DNA of 64,000 nt, taken from assembly GCA_003219175.1 (NCBI GenBank), contig QHPU01000050.1:1-64000 (forward strand), read 5' to 3'. The position numbers and the translations under genes are program-made. Positions 9,842 to 18,445 of this stretch are shown here, in pieces. Position 1 is the stretch's first letter. Every line of letters starts with the position of its first letter. The notes below the pieces were generated by a model. The model was not told where the DNA came from. It did no database searches and saw only the letters and a list, made by a program, of their open reading frames with translations. The stretch comes from Verrucomicrobiota bacterium (GTDB taxonomy: Bacteria > Verrucomicrobiota > Verrucomicrobiia > Chthoniobacterales > UBA10450).

Positions 9842-11374
9842 TTATTGCCAGGTCGTTTTGAATTCCTCCAGCACGCTCTTCAGTTGCGATTCGAGATCCT
9901 GATCGAGCTGCTTTTTCTCGCGAATTGCTCGCAGCATCGGCTCCTTGCGTGTCTGCAACCAATCCTGCAGCTTCAACTGAAATTCTTTCACCCGCTCCAC
10001 CGGCACGGAATCGATGTAGCCGTTTTGCATCGCCCACATGACCGAAACCTGTTCTTCGACTGAGATCGGGTTGTACTGTTTCTGCTTGAACAATTCGACA
10101 ATCCGCTGACCGCGATCGAGTCGCGCTTTAGTAGCGGTATCGAGATCCGAACCGAACTGCGCGAACGCCGCGAGCTCGCGGAACTGGGCGAGGTCGAGCT
10201 TCACTTTGCCGGCGACCTGCTTGATCGCTTTAATTTGCGCGGCGGAACCGACACGGCTCACCGACAATCCGACGGAGATGGCTGGACGCACGCCTTGATA
10301 AAAGAGATCAGTCTCGAGATAAATCTGACCATCGGTGATGGAGATGACATTGGTAGGAATGTACGCCGAAACGTCACCGGCCTGCGTCTCGATAATCGGG
10401 AGCGCCGTTACCGACCCGCCGCCGTATTCGTCGGAAACCCGTGCGGCGCGCTCGAGCAAACGTGAGTGAAGATAAAAAACGTCGCCGGGATATGCTTCGC
10501 GGCCAGACGGACGCTTCAATACGAGCGAAACCTGGCGATACGCGACTGCATGTTTCGACAAATCGTCATAGATGATGAGCGCGTCCATGCCGTTGTCCAT
10601 GAACCACTCGCCCATGGCGGCCCCGGCAAAAGGCGCGAGATACTGATTTGTGGCGCTGTCGGAAGCGGTCGCAGACAGGATCGTTGTGTAGGGCATCGCG
10701 CCTTCCTTTTCCAAGACCGCAAGCACGCGTGCAACGTTAGAATTCTTCTGTCCGATCGCGACATAGATGCAATAGAGCGGCCGGTAATCCTTATCGCGCG
10801 CATTTTCCGCCGCCTTGTTTAACCGCGCCTGACTGATGATACTGTCAACGCAGATCGTTGTTTTTCCGGTGGCACGATCGCCGATAATCAATTCGCGCTG
10901 GCCGCGGCCAATCGGAATCATGGCATCGATGGCCATGATGCCGGTTTGAACCGGTTGGCTGACGCTGCGGCGCTTGATCACGCCTGGTGCGATTTTCTCC
11001 AGCGGATAAAATGTGTCGGACTTAATCTCTCCTTTACCATCGAGTGGCTCGCCCAGGGTGTTCACGACACGACCGAGCAAAGCTTTGCCTACCGGAACCG
11101 AGAGCAGGCGACCGGTCGTTTTCGCTTCGTCTCCTTCCGAGATTTTCGTCGCATCACCGAGAAGGATTGCGCCGACTTCGGTCTCTTCCAGGTTCAGTGC
11201 CAAGCCGTAAACGCCCCCGGGGAATTCGATCATCTCGTTTAACATCACATCGCTCAATCCTTCAATGCGCGCGACGCCGTCGCCGGTTTCCCGGACAATG
11301 CCGACGTTACTTTTGGTGGTCGAGGTTTTAAGTCCTGCGATTTTCGTTTCAATTTCTTCCAGTATGCTGCTCAT
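9842..11374 (-). CDS. atpA: ATP synthase F1 alpha subunit
   Basis: 510 residues. The P-loop [13 protein letters not shown], the [13 protein letters not shown] signature and the LFYQGVRPA segment identify alpha, the non-catalytic nucleotide-binding subunit of F1. The N-terminal [16 protein letters not shown] is standard. It follows atpH by 16 bp. Nothing is unusual in length or motifs. Confidence 0.98.
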   Translation of the reverse strand: MSSILEEIETKIAGLKTSTTKSNVGIVRETGDGVARIEGLSDVMLNEMIEFPGGVYGLALNLEETEVGAILLGDATKISEGDEAKTTGRLLSVPVGKALLGRVVNTLGEPLDGKGEIKSDTFYPLEKIAPGVIKRRSVSQPVQTGIMAIDAMIPIGRGQRELIIGDRATGKTTICVDSIISQARLNKAAENARDKDYRPLYCIYVAIGQKNSNVARVLAVLEKEGAMPYTTILSATASDSATNQYLAPFAGAAMGEWFMDNGMDALIIYDDLSKHAVAYRQVSLVLKRPSGREAYPGDVFYLHSRLLERAARVSDEYGGGSVTALPIIETQAGDVSAYIPTNVISITDGQIYLETDLFYQGVRPAISVGLSVSRVGSAAQIKAIKQVAGKVKLDLAQFRELAAFAQFGSDLDTATKARLDRGQRIVELFKQKQYNPISVEEQVSVMWAMQNGYIDSVPVERVKEFQLKLQDWLQTRKEPMLRAIREKKQLDQDLESQLKSVLEEFKTTWQ

Positions 11375-11390
11375 ATCTCGTTAGCTAATA

Positions 11391-11783
11391 TCAAAGTTGT
11401 TGCTGAAGCCTTTCCAGGCGGTTGCGCACGCTGCTGTCCCAAACATCGCTGCCGACACGAATCCGCATCCCACCAAGCAATCCCGGGTCGACCGCAAATT
11501 CCGTGGTCAAGTCGGCACCGTATCGTCTGCCCAGGTTGAGCGAGATTTGAGAGGCGGTTTCCGGGTCGAGCGGAGCCGCGGTCTCGATCCTGGCATGACG
11601 TTTCTCCGCTTCAAGCCGAAGCAAGCGTTTGTAATACTCGACGATCTTAAGATAATTCCGCGGCTTCTTCGCCAGAAGCGAATCGACAACCGAACCGATC
11701 CGCCCGCGATCGAGCTGCCCATCGGTAAAACTCACGCGCAACATCTCGCGCGCGATTTGTCGAACTTCCTTTTTAACCTGCAT
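11391..11783 (-). CDS. atpH: ATP synthase F1 delta subunit (OSCP), short form
   Basis: 130 residues, against 175-180 for most family members. The C-terminal part looks conserved (ETAAPLDPETASQI, GLLGGMRIRVGSDVWDSSV, RLERLQQQL), including the glycine-rich GGM.I..G signature of OSCP. The N-terminal six-helix domain that grips the alpha subunits seems reduced to about 60 residues. Position between atpF and atpA supports the call. Small spacing (19 bp from atpF) indicates a shared transcript. Confidence 0.85.
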   Translation of the reverse strand: MQVKKEVRQIAREMLRVSFTDGQLDRGRIGSVVDSLLAKKPRNYLKIVEYYKRLLRLEAEKRHARIETAAPLDPETASQISLNLGRRYGADLTTEFAVDPGLLGGMRIRVGSDVWDSSVRNRLERLQQQL

Positions 11784-11802
11784 CCTGTTGTCGTTATCTA
11801 AG

Positions 11803-12351
11803 CTAGGCGGAAAGTGTTCGCGTTGCTTCCTCCTGCAAGCGTCGCTGATCGTCCGAAGTTAAAACTTTGCCGGTGACTTTCGCCGTCGTGTCCACCACCA
11901 GCCTACCCAGTTCGCGTTTTAGCTGCGCCATCGTCCGCTCGTGTTCGATCGCACTGGCTTCGCGTGCCTTGGCCACAATCTGCTCGGCCGCGGCAATCGC
12001 TTCCTGTTGTTTGCGCTCGGCCAGGTGCCCGGCGCTAGTGCGCGCTTCGTCGATCATCTTTTGCGCTTCGTCATTGGCTTTCGCCAAGATCTCGGCATGA
12101 CGCTGCTCGGATTCCGCCAATTGTTGCTTGATCTTTTCGGCGTTCAACTGTGCCTGCGCGATTTGTTGCCGCCGCTGTTCCAACACGGCAAGGATCGGTT
12201 TGTAGGCGAAGCGTTTGAGCAAATAAGCGACGATGATGAAGCTGATGACCTGCGAAAAGAACAGCTTCGGATCCCATCCGAAGGTGTCGGCTGTATCGCG
12301 CAATGTGTCCATCGCGCTGCCGCCGGTGGTTGCGAGGAATAGTAGGGCCAT
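11803..12351 (-). CDS. atpF: ATP synthase F0 b subunit
   Basis: 182 residues from the ATG at 12349-12351; a TTG nine codons upstream is possible but lacks a ribosome site. After a short leader there is one membrane helix (FFSQVISFIIVAYLLKRF) followed by the family motif AYKPILAVLEQRRQQI and a long charged coiled coil (KIKQQLAESEQRHAEI, ARTSAGHLAERKQQE). It is the peripheral stalk that binds delta. It lies between atpE and atpH. Confidence 0.93.
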   Translation of the reverse strand: MALLFLATTGGSAMDTLRDTADTFGWDPKLFFSQVISFIIVAYLLKRFAYKPILAVLEQRRQQIAQAQLNAEKIKQQLAESEQRHAEILAKANDEAQKMIDEARTSAGHLAERKQQEAIAAAEQIVAKAREASAIEHERTMAQLKRELGRLVVDTTAKVTGKVLTSDDQRRLQEEATRTLSA

Positions 12352-12400
12352 AACTGTGTCATTAGCCGGATTAGCCAAATGCCGCCGGCTGCGTTCTTAT

Positions 12401-12613
12401 TTAGCGCACCAAGTAGAGTGCGTAGAAGACAATCGCCTCTGTCAAAGCGATCGCCAGAATGGCGTGGACTAGGACGGGCGTAAAGGCACCTGGGTTGCGA
12501 CCAACGGCCGTGGTCATACCCAATCCTGTGAGACCGATGCCTATGCCAACCCCCATCGCGGCCAGGCCGACATGAATGCTTCCGTTAATTTCTGCCAGTA
12601 GTGGTAGTATCAT
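12401..12613 (-). CDS. atpE: ATP synthase F0 c subunit (proteolipid)
   Basis: 70 residues, two membrane helices joined by the polar loop RNP (39-41). The first helix has the Gly-rich GVGIGIGLTGLG packing motif. The ion-binding carboxylate is Glu59 in ALTEAIVFYALYL. The glutamine and second polar ligands typical of sodium-binding c rings are not evident, so proton coupling is the simpler reading. It sits between atpB and atpF. Confidence 0.96.
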   Translation of the reverse strand: MILPLLAEINGSIHVGLAAMGVGIGIGLTGLGMTTAVGRNPGAFTPVLVHAILAIALTEAIVFYALYLVR

Positions 12614-12661
12614 ATTTTGTCTTGTTAGGTTTTAGCGATTTAGTTTGCGATCGCCGAAAGT

Positions 12662-13567
12662 TCAATGCGCTTCTTCCCCGGGACTGTGTTGCGCAATCAA
12701 GAGAGTGAAAATAGCGGTCAATAACATGAAAACGAGGGCCTGGACAAATCCGACCAGGATTTCCAGGAAGTAGAACGGAATCGGGATTAACCACGCCAGG
12801 GCCGGTACCATGTGTGACATAGCTTCGAGAATGCTTTCGCCGGCGAAAATATTTCCGAAGAGACGGAAACTCAGTGAAACCGGCCGAAATAGAATCGAGA
12901 TGATTTCCAGCCAACCGACCAAAAAGAAGACGACCACCATCAGTATTTTGAGGACACCGGAAGTCTCGCCTTTGGGGCCAAACAGGTGCATCAGGAATCC
13001 TCCAATACCATTAGCCTGAAGAGCCCAGATGAACCAGAGGACAAAGAAAATAAGGGCCATGGCCGAAGTCATATTGAGGTCGGCGTTGGCGCCGCGCAGC
13101 AGCGGTCGCTCGATGTGAAACGCACCGCTGGCTGGATCGGCCTGTCCCCAGCCGATGGTTCCGACGCCGGGAATTAGGCCGAACCAGTTTGCGAAGAGAA
13201 TGAAAATGAAAATCGTGGCGAAGAACCAGAATGTTTTCTTCACCAATTCAGGGCCAATAATTGACTCAAGAAAATTATAGAGGCTTTCCACCAGCCACTC
13301 CCAAAAGTTTTGCGCACCGCTGGGAATAGTTTGGATATTGCGAGTTGCGAGCTGAGCAAAAATAATCACCCCGAGGGCCACAACCCAGGAGACCAGAATT
13401 GAATTGGTGACGGGGAAATTCCCGATCTGGAACAGAGGCACAGCCTTGAGGGAGAGCGTTTCGTGCTCTGCTGATTCGGCCGCCTCAGCCAATGTGGGCG
13501 CAGTCAGAAGGCCAATCGCGCAAAGAGCGATCAGTGTCCTTCGAAGCAAATGGCGATGCGGGAACAT
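12662..13567 (-). CDS. atpB: ATP synthase F0 a subunit
   Basis: 301 residues from the ATG at 13565-13567; a TTG start at 13597 preceded by AGG is an alternative. The N-terminus looks like a signal peptide (LIALCAIGLLTAPTLAEA), seen in many a subunits. Membrane helices follow, with the essential arginine in SLSFRLFGNIFAGE and the C-terminal VFMLLTAIFTLL. It forms the proton half-channels against the c ring. It is the first gene of the operon; no atpI-like gene precedes it. Confidence 0.96.
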   Translation of the reverse strand: MFPHRHLLRRTLIALCAIGLLTAPTLAEAAESAEHETLSLKAVPLFQIGNFPVTNSILVSWVVALGVIIFAQLATRNIQTIPSGAQNFWEWLVESLYNFLESIIGPELVKKTFWFFATIFIFILFANWFGLIPGVGTIGWGQADPASGAFHIERPLLRGANADLNMTSAMALIFFVLWFIWALQANGIGGFLMHLFGPKGETSGVLKILMVVVFFLVGWLEIISILFRPVSLSFRLFGNIFAGESILEAMSHMVPALAWLIPIPFYFLEILVGFVQALVFMLLTAIFTLLIAQHSPGEEAH

Positions 13568-13687
13568 TGAGTGTGTCTGAAGCAAACGAAAACCCAATTT
13601 ACCTGGAGGGAGACCTGCTTAACGGTCCCGCGCTCGACCCTGGGCGCTTGCCGCGCTTACCAAAGCCGCTTTCCTGCGGATGACAAG

Positions 13688-14908
13688 TTATTTCGCGACG
13701 GCACTTTCGATCAGCGGCGCTGGCAGTTCCACCTCCCCCAGACTCGGTTCGCGCGCCATACGCCTGTCACATACTTCTTCGTAAATCCGTTCCAGTTCGC
13801 GAATCGTCATTTCCTGATCGAAATTCTCCCCCACCGCCTGGCGGGCGGCGGCACTAAAACGCGCATATATTTCGGGTGAATTCGCCAACGCCACCATCGA
13901 GCGGCCAAGACTTTCGGTGTCACCCTCGTCGCTGAGAAACCCATTGAGGTTTTCCGTCACGGCTTCGGGAATCCCGCCATGCCGGGTGGCGATCACCGGC
14001 AGACCCGTTGCCATCGCTTCGAGAACCGAATTTGGCACCCCCTCCTGATCCTGATCTGGCTGGGTTTCGCTCGGATGAATGAAAATGTGGCTCCGTGCGT
14101 ACAGTTCGCGCAGATCCGGCTGGCTGAGAAAACCGCAGAAATGCACCTTGCCGGCAATGCCGAGTTCTTGTGCCAAGGCTTCCAGGTCCGATTGCAGTGG
14201 TCCTTTCCCGGCAATGATGAATTCAGAATTCGGGAATTCCTTAACGAAAATAGCGAAGGCACGAATGGCCGATCCGACGCCTTTTTTGTCGATCAATCGG
14301 CACGCCTGCAGAATTTGCCAGCGACCGTCAGTCGGAAATTCCCGCCGCACGAAGGAAAATTCGTGGAGCGGAATCCCGGTACGATTGATCCGAATCCTTT
14401 CGCGTGGACAACCGAATCCGATCAGCCTGTTTGCAAGCGATCGGGAACGAGCCAACACGACCGGGACTGAGTCGAAGAGAACGCGCAGTTTTCCGGGATA
14501 ATTCTCCATCTTCTTGTTAAGCGCGACGTCGGCGCCATGGAAAGAGACCAGGCAAGGCTTATTCCATGCGCGGATGAATGGAAGCAGATGCACTCCGGTA
14601 TGTCCAAAGTAAATGTGCATCATGTCGGCACCACGCCGGCCGAGAATGGAAACGAGCATCTGATATTCGCCGCGATAAATGAGCGGCGGGCGGCGTTCGA
14701 CGAACTTCATCCAACCGTGACGTAGTAAATTGCGGTGTGGTCGCGGAATTCGTTCGATATCGTCAAAGCGAAAGCGTCTGGGGTGCTCTACCTTCTTTGT
14801 CATAACGAAGGTCTGGGAGCGTCGAAGGGATGTTACTTGTCGGTAAATGTGTAGCATCTCCGGCTTCAAAAAGGTGCTGCAATAACTGGCAACGATAAGT
14901 TTAGCCAT
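13688..14908 (-). CDS. Glycosyltransferase family 4 (WcaL-like)
   Basis: 406 residues with the GT-B fold of family 4. The acceptor half contains MMHIYFGHTGVHLLP and LVSFHGADVALNKKM. The donor half contains LQACRLIDKKGVGSAI, FIIAGKGPLQSDLEAL and the E-x7-E region EGVPNSVLEAMATGLPV. The PSETQPDQDQEGVPNS stretch is typical of colanic-acid/exopolysaccharide transferases (WcaL, EpsD types). It starts 38 bp after obgE ends. The sugar donor and acceptor cannot be read from sequence. Confidence 0.85.
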   Translation of the reverse strand: MAKLIVASYCSTFLKPEMLHIYRQVTSLRRSQTFVMTKKVEHPRRFRFDDIERIPRPHRNLLRHGWMKFVERRPPLIYRGEYQMLVSILGRRGADMMHIYFGHTGVHLLPFIRAWNKPCLVSFHGADVALNKKMENYPGKLRVLFDSVPVVLARSRSLANRLIGFGCPRERIRINRTGIPLHEFSFVRREFPTDGRWQILQACRLIDKKGVGSAIRAFAIFVKEFPNSEFIIAGKGPLQSDLEALAQELGIAGKVHFCGFLSQPDLRELYARSHIFIHPSETQPDQDQEGVPNSVLEAMATGLPVIATRHGGIPEAVTENLNGFLSDEGDTESLGRSMVALANSPEIYARFSAAARQAVGENFDQEMTIRELERIYEEVCDRRMAREPSLGEVELPAPLIESAVAK

Positions 14909-14946
14909 GGAAGACCGCTGAGTGTCTGCGAACTCGCCTCTCTTGT

Positions 14947-16137
14947 CTAATGGTTAATTGTTATCGGTTTCAATCCTGGTTCAACTGGTTTCGAACCGTG
15001 ATCGATCCATTCCTTTAACAATCGTTTGAGCTCCCTCATTCCGTCTCCTCTTTTTGCCGAAATCGGTACAATCGCGCGGTCCGGGAACCGTTTTTTGAAG
15101 TCGCTTAAATTTTTCGCCGCCTCCGGCAGGTCCATCTTATTAGCCACGACAAACCACGGTCGTTCTGACAAACGCGCATCATAGAGACTGATTTCGCGGC
15201 GCAGCGATTCCAGATCGGCAATCGGAGTGCGCCCTTCGCTCCCGGCCATGTCGAGGACAAAAGCCAACAAACGAGAACGGGTAATGTGCCGAAGAAAATC
15301 ATGACCAAGTCCAAGATTCCGATGTGCCCCTTCAATTAAACCGGGAATGTCGGCAACAGTTGCCCGCCGGTAATCATCGAGCTCCACCACACCGATCACG
15401 GGATGCAAAGTAGTAAATGGATAGGGAGCAACCTTCGACCGCGCGGCGGAAATTTGTCGGATTAATGTCGACTTGCCTGCGTTAGGATATCCGACAAGCG
15501 CCGCATCAGCGATGGAGCGCAACTCGAAAAGAAAATGTCCGCTTTCACCCTTGCCCCCATCGGTATACTCGCGCGGAGCGCGGTTGCGCGAGCTTTTGAA
15601 ATGCACGTTACCTTTCCCACCGGCGCCTCCCTTACACAGAACGAACTCCTGCCCATCGCGCGTGAGATCCGCGATCATATCAATTGCGGATTGGTCTGGG
15701 ACTGATCGATCACCGGACAATCGAACCGCTTCAGATTCAATATCTCCGCCATCGACAGAATTTCGAATCCTACCTGGGGAATCTGATTGCTCGCCGGCAA
15801 TCGGCAATCCGCAATCCCCACTCCGCAATTCATAAGCGATCGTTCCAATCGGGACCTTGACGATTTTGTTCGGCGCATTTTTGCCATGCATCTTTTTCCC
15901 GCGACCGTGTCCGCCATTTTTCGCCTTAATAATAGGCTCATACAAAAGGTGGGCCAGATGGTCGGTATGTTGATCGGCTCGGAGGATAACGTTGCCACCC
16001 CGTCCACCATCCCCTCCATCAGGTCCGCCCTTGGGCACAAATTTCTCACGTCGAAAGCTGACACACCCGCGCCCGCCTTTTCCGGCTTGTGCAAAAACTT
16101 TGATGCGATCGACAAACATTTCATCGCAAACTGCCAT
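14947..16137 (-). CDS. obgE: GTPase Obg/CgtA with an extra segment in the Obg domain
   Basis: 396 residues. The glycine-rich Obg fold (KGGRGCVSFRREKFVPKGGP, DGGDGGRGGNV) and the G domain (GYPNAGKSTL, DIPGLIEGAHRN, NKMD, SAKRG) are intact. Obg acts in late 50S ribosome assembly and the stringent response. Between KVPIGTIAYELRSG and IADLTRDGQEF, where homologues run straight on, there are about 46 extra residues (roughly 108-154, bases 15676-15816). The extra DNA begins with a 7-bp tandem repeat array, so it looks like an in-frame repeat insertion. There is no C-terminal OCT domain. Confidence 0.95.
   Translation of the reverse strand: MAVCDEMFVDRIKVFAQAGKGGRGCVSFRREKFVPKGGPDGGDGGRGGNVILRADQHTDHLAHLLYEPIIKAKNGGHGRGKKMHGKNAPNKIVKVPIGTIAYELRSGDCGLPIAGEQSDSPGRIRNSVDGGDIESEAVRLSGDRSVPDQSAIDMIADLTRDGQEFVLCKGGAGGKGNVHFKSSRNRAPREYTDGGKGESGHFLFELRSIADAALVGYPNAGKSTLIRQISAARSKVAPYPFTTLHPVIGVVELDDYRRATVADIPGLIEGAHRNLGLGHDFLRHITRSRLLAFVLDMAGSEGRTPIADLESLRREISLYDARLSERPWFVVANKMDLPEAAKNLSDFKKRFPDRAIVPISAKRGDGMRELKRLLKEWIDHGSKPVEPGLKPITINH
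15796..15830. repeat. Heptad repeat array inside obgE
   Basis: Five consecutive 7-bp units: GGCAATC, GGCAATC, CGCAATC, CCCACTC, CGCAATT. They lie at the N-terminal edge of the extra segment of ObgE. The array is read through in frame (it encodes part of SGDCGLPIAGE). Confidence 0.75.
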
Positions 16138-16151
16138 CGCATTCTAACGCT

Positions 16152-16190
16152 GTCATCCCGAGCGACTGCGAGGATCTCTCAGGCGATGAG
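16152..16190. repeat. Palindromic repeat family A, partial copy
   Basis: GTCATCCCGAGCGACTGCGAGG followed by ATCTC is the left arm of the GTCATCCCGAGCG...GAGGGATCCCG family that has full copies at 30836-30919 and 26402-26597. It lies between obgE and a small gene on the other strand. Confidence 0.6.
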
Positions 16191-16256
16191 ATTTTTACTA
16201 TCGAATTTGCTTCCTGTTCTTCTATAAATCCTGTTTATCGTTAGTCGGAAATTACG

Positions 16257-16493
16257 ATGAAAGGCCGCCAGCAAGGCCGGCCCACAAAATGGGTGACGGC
16301 AACAATGAAGGAACACGTGGCTGTTGGTAAGCCGGGAGTAAAATTTGAAGTATGGGAAAAGTGGAAAAAGAATCGGCGTAAGCTTGGCACCCTAACCGTC
16401 ACGGTGGGTGGGTTGCGCTGGCGGCCGCACAAAGGAAAACTCTCAAAGCAGTTAAGCTGGGATACTTTCGCCGAATGGTTCGAGGAGGAGTGA
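16257..16493 (+). CDS. Small basic hypothetical protein
   Basis: 78 residues, ATG at 16257, TGA at 16491-16493. The sequence is compact, with an even mix of charged and aromatic residues (PTKWVTATMKEHVA, GVKFEVWEKWKKN, TLTVTVGGLRWR, LSWDTFAEWFEEE) and reads like a real folded domain with two or three strands ending in an acidic helix. I do not recognise the family. It stands alone on the plus strand, flanked by two direct partial copies of repeat family A. Confidence 0.6.
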   Translation: MKGRQQGRPTKWVTATMKEHVAVGKPGVKFEVWEKWKKNRRKLGTLTVTVGGLRWRPHKGKLSKQLSWDTFAEWFEEE

Positions 16494-16527
16494 GTTGCAT
16501 TGGAAGCGCGAATGATTCCCATATCGT

Positions 16528-16575
16528 GTCATCTCGAGCGCTAGCGAGGGATCTTCCAGTCGATCAGGGATCACA
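16528..16575. repeat. Palindromic repeat family A, partial copy
   Basis: GTCATCTCGAGCGCTAGCG followed by AGGGATCTTCC matches the left arm of family A and lies in the same orientation as the copy at 16152, on the other side of the small gene. Confidence 0.6.
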
Positions 16576-16703
16576 CGAGCAAGGATGCGCATGATCGATT
16601 GAGAGATTTTTCGCCGTCTAATGTGGCTCAGGAGGACAACGCGCCTTACCCGAACTGAGATTCGCTGAGCTACGCGCACACCGCTATCAGTCCGCAACAG
16701 CCT

Positions 16704-18098
16704 TCAATCTGGTAGGTTTACCATTTCGTGAATTTGACCGCGCACTTTGCTGCTCTCATACCGCCGATCGTTCTCATGTAGTACCATCGGCATCCCGTAA
16801 CGCGGGTTCATCGTGATGCGCACAACGCGATCAATTTGCGCGCCCCGTACCACCTCGAAGCGAAACTTTTGCAGCATGATGGCGAGCGAAATCTTCAAAA
16901 CCTGAATGGCAAACATTGCGCCGACACATGCGCGTGGCCCGGCACTAAACGGCATGTATTCATATTGTGTCGGATCGACCTCACGCCAGCGATCGGGCCG
17001 AAAGCGCTCCGGTTCCGAGTAAATCTCCGCCAAATGATGGGTGAGAAAATGACTGCAAATTACGCGCGCCCCATGGCTGAGCGTCAGTGAACCCATCGGA
17101 ATCTGATCTTCGTCAGCGGCGCGGATTGTGAACGGCACTGGCGGCAAGATCCGCATGCTTTCCTTGATGACGCGGTCGAGAAAAGAAAGCCGGGGGAGTT
17201 GTTCGCGGGTGGGCGCGTCGCCACCAAGCACGCGGTCAAGCTCATCCATCAGTTCACGCATGATGGTGGGATGTTGCGCGAGAAGGAACATTGTCCACGT
17301 CAACGTGCTGGCGGTAGTCTCAAAACTGGCGCCGAAGAGAATCGTCGCCTGACCCACCAGCTCCATGTCGGTCATGCCACGATTTTCATCATCGCGCGCC
17401 TGAATCAGGATTGAAAGCACATCGGTGCGATCGGACGAATCGCGCCGGCGTTTTTCGATCAACCGAAGGATTTCCTGCTCGACCAACTCGGCATGTTTCA
17501 GCAGCCGATGATACGGCGTCCCGGGAATGTTGACCGGAAAGAACCAGACCGGTCCGGAAAAGTTGCGACGCGCCCAAATCTCCAGCAAATGGCCGATGCG
17601 ATAGGCATCAGTCGCTTCGTGACCAAAAAGCACCGCACTGGCGATTCGCAATGTAACCGCGCGCATATCGGCGTAAACATCGCGTGCGCCTGGTTTCCAT
17701 TGCCCGATCGCTTCCTTCGCCAGCTCAACCGTGAGGTCGTGATAACCGGCGACTGCTTTCTTGTGAAACGGTGGCAAAATGAGCTGGCGTTGCTGTTTGT
17801 GCTGCGGACCATTCATTCGCGTGAGACCAAAACGTATTCGGCGCTGCGCCGAATTGTTCGGGCCGTGAATGAATTGACCGGTGGTTCGAAATTTCGCCGG
17901 ATCGCCAAGAACCTGGCGATTAAATTCGGGTCCAATAGCGAGGACGTGCAGCTTGGTCGGTTCACCAAACGCAATCGGCCCGAGGGCGACCAGGCTTCCG
18001 TACTTTTGCTGCAGCTCGCGCATGCAGCCGATCGGATCACGGAAAAAGTGAACGTATTCGCGCGCCGCGTGCGCACCGGTAAGGAGATTCTTCTTCAT
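16704..18098 (-). CDS. Cytochrome P450
   Basis: 464 residues. All P450 landmarks are present: the I-helix FGASFETTASTLTW (oxygen-binding Thr), the ExxR pair in IKESMRIL, and the heme loop FSAGPRACVG with the proximal cysteine at about residue 391. It is a soluble monooxygenase type with no N-terminal anchor. The opening AREYVHFFRDPIGCM is repeated in the truncated gene just upstream, so the two arose by duplication. It lies 17 bp after that remnant and in the same transcript as the glycogen synthase. Substrate unknown; redox partners are not nearby. Confidence 0.93.
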   Translation of the reverse strand: MKKNLLTGAHAAREYVHFFRDPIGCMRELQQKYGSLVALGPIAFGEPTKLHVLAIGPEFNRQVLGDPAKFRTTGQFIHGPNNSAQRRIRFGLTRMNGPQHKQQRQLILPPFHKKAVAGYHDLTVELAKEAIGQWKPGARDVYADMRAVTLRIASAVLFGHEATDAYRIGHLLEIWARRNFSGPVWFFPVNIPGTPYHRLLKHAELVEQEILRLIEKRRRDSSDRTDVLSILIQARDDENRGMTDMELVGQATILFGASFETTASTLTWTMFLLAQHPTIMRELMDELDRVLGGDAPTREQLPRLSFLDRVIKESMRILPPVPFTIRAADEDQIPMGSLTLSHGARVICSHFLTHHLAEIYSEPERFRPDRWREVDPTQYEYMPFSAGPRACVGAMFAIQVLKISLAIMLQKFRFEVVRGAQIDRVVRITMNPRYGMPMVLHENDRRYESSKVRGQIHEMVNLPD

Positions 18099-18115
18099 CA
18101 GCGGAGCGGATTAGA

Positions 18116-18445
18116 TTAACCCGCTCCGTCTGCGGGAAAGTCAACCATTTCCCGGATTTGTCTCATTCGGCGCAACGCCGCGTCCGCCTTGGCCTCACCC
18201 GTATGGTCGGCGACCAACACCGGCAATAACGGCAACTGGTGGCGCCGCCGTTTCATCGCTGTGCGGTGGAATTCCGGGCCGATGGCAAAGAGCAAAAGAT
18301 CGCGCGGTTGTTTGAACTTTACCCTACCGAGTGCCGTGACCGGACCATATCGTTGATATAGCCGGCAAATAGTTGCCACCGGATCAAAAAAGAATCGCAG
18401 GTATTCGCGCCCGGCTGCCAGTCCGGTAACTTGCGTCGCCTTCAC
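18116..18445 (-). pseudogene. Internally deleted second cytochrome P450
   Basis: About 109 residues. The first ~65 (GREYLRFFFDPVATICRLY, YGPVTALGRVKF, LLLFAIGPEFHRTAM) align with the N-terminus of the neighbouring P450 (AREYVHFFRDPIGCM, ALGPIAFGEPTK, VLAIGPEFNRQV). The last ~15 (RQIREMVDFPADG) match its very C-terminus (GQIHEMVNLPD). The whole catalytic core, including the ExxR and heme cysteine regions, is missing, yet the frame is open throughout. The GTG start overlaps the stop of the upstream glycogen synthase (GTGA). It cannot be an active P450. Confidence 0.8.

Noticed and set aside
17493-18119. 208-codon plus-strand open frame opposite the P450
   Set aside because: The P450 on the other strand has all family motifs; the opposite frame is a by-product of GC-rich third positions.
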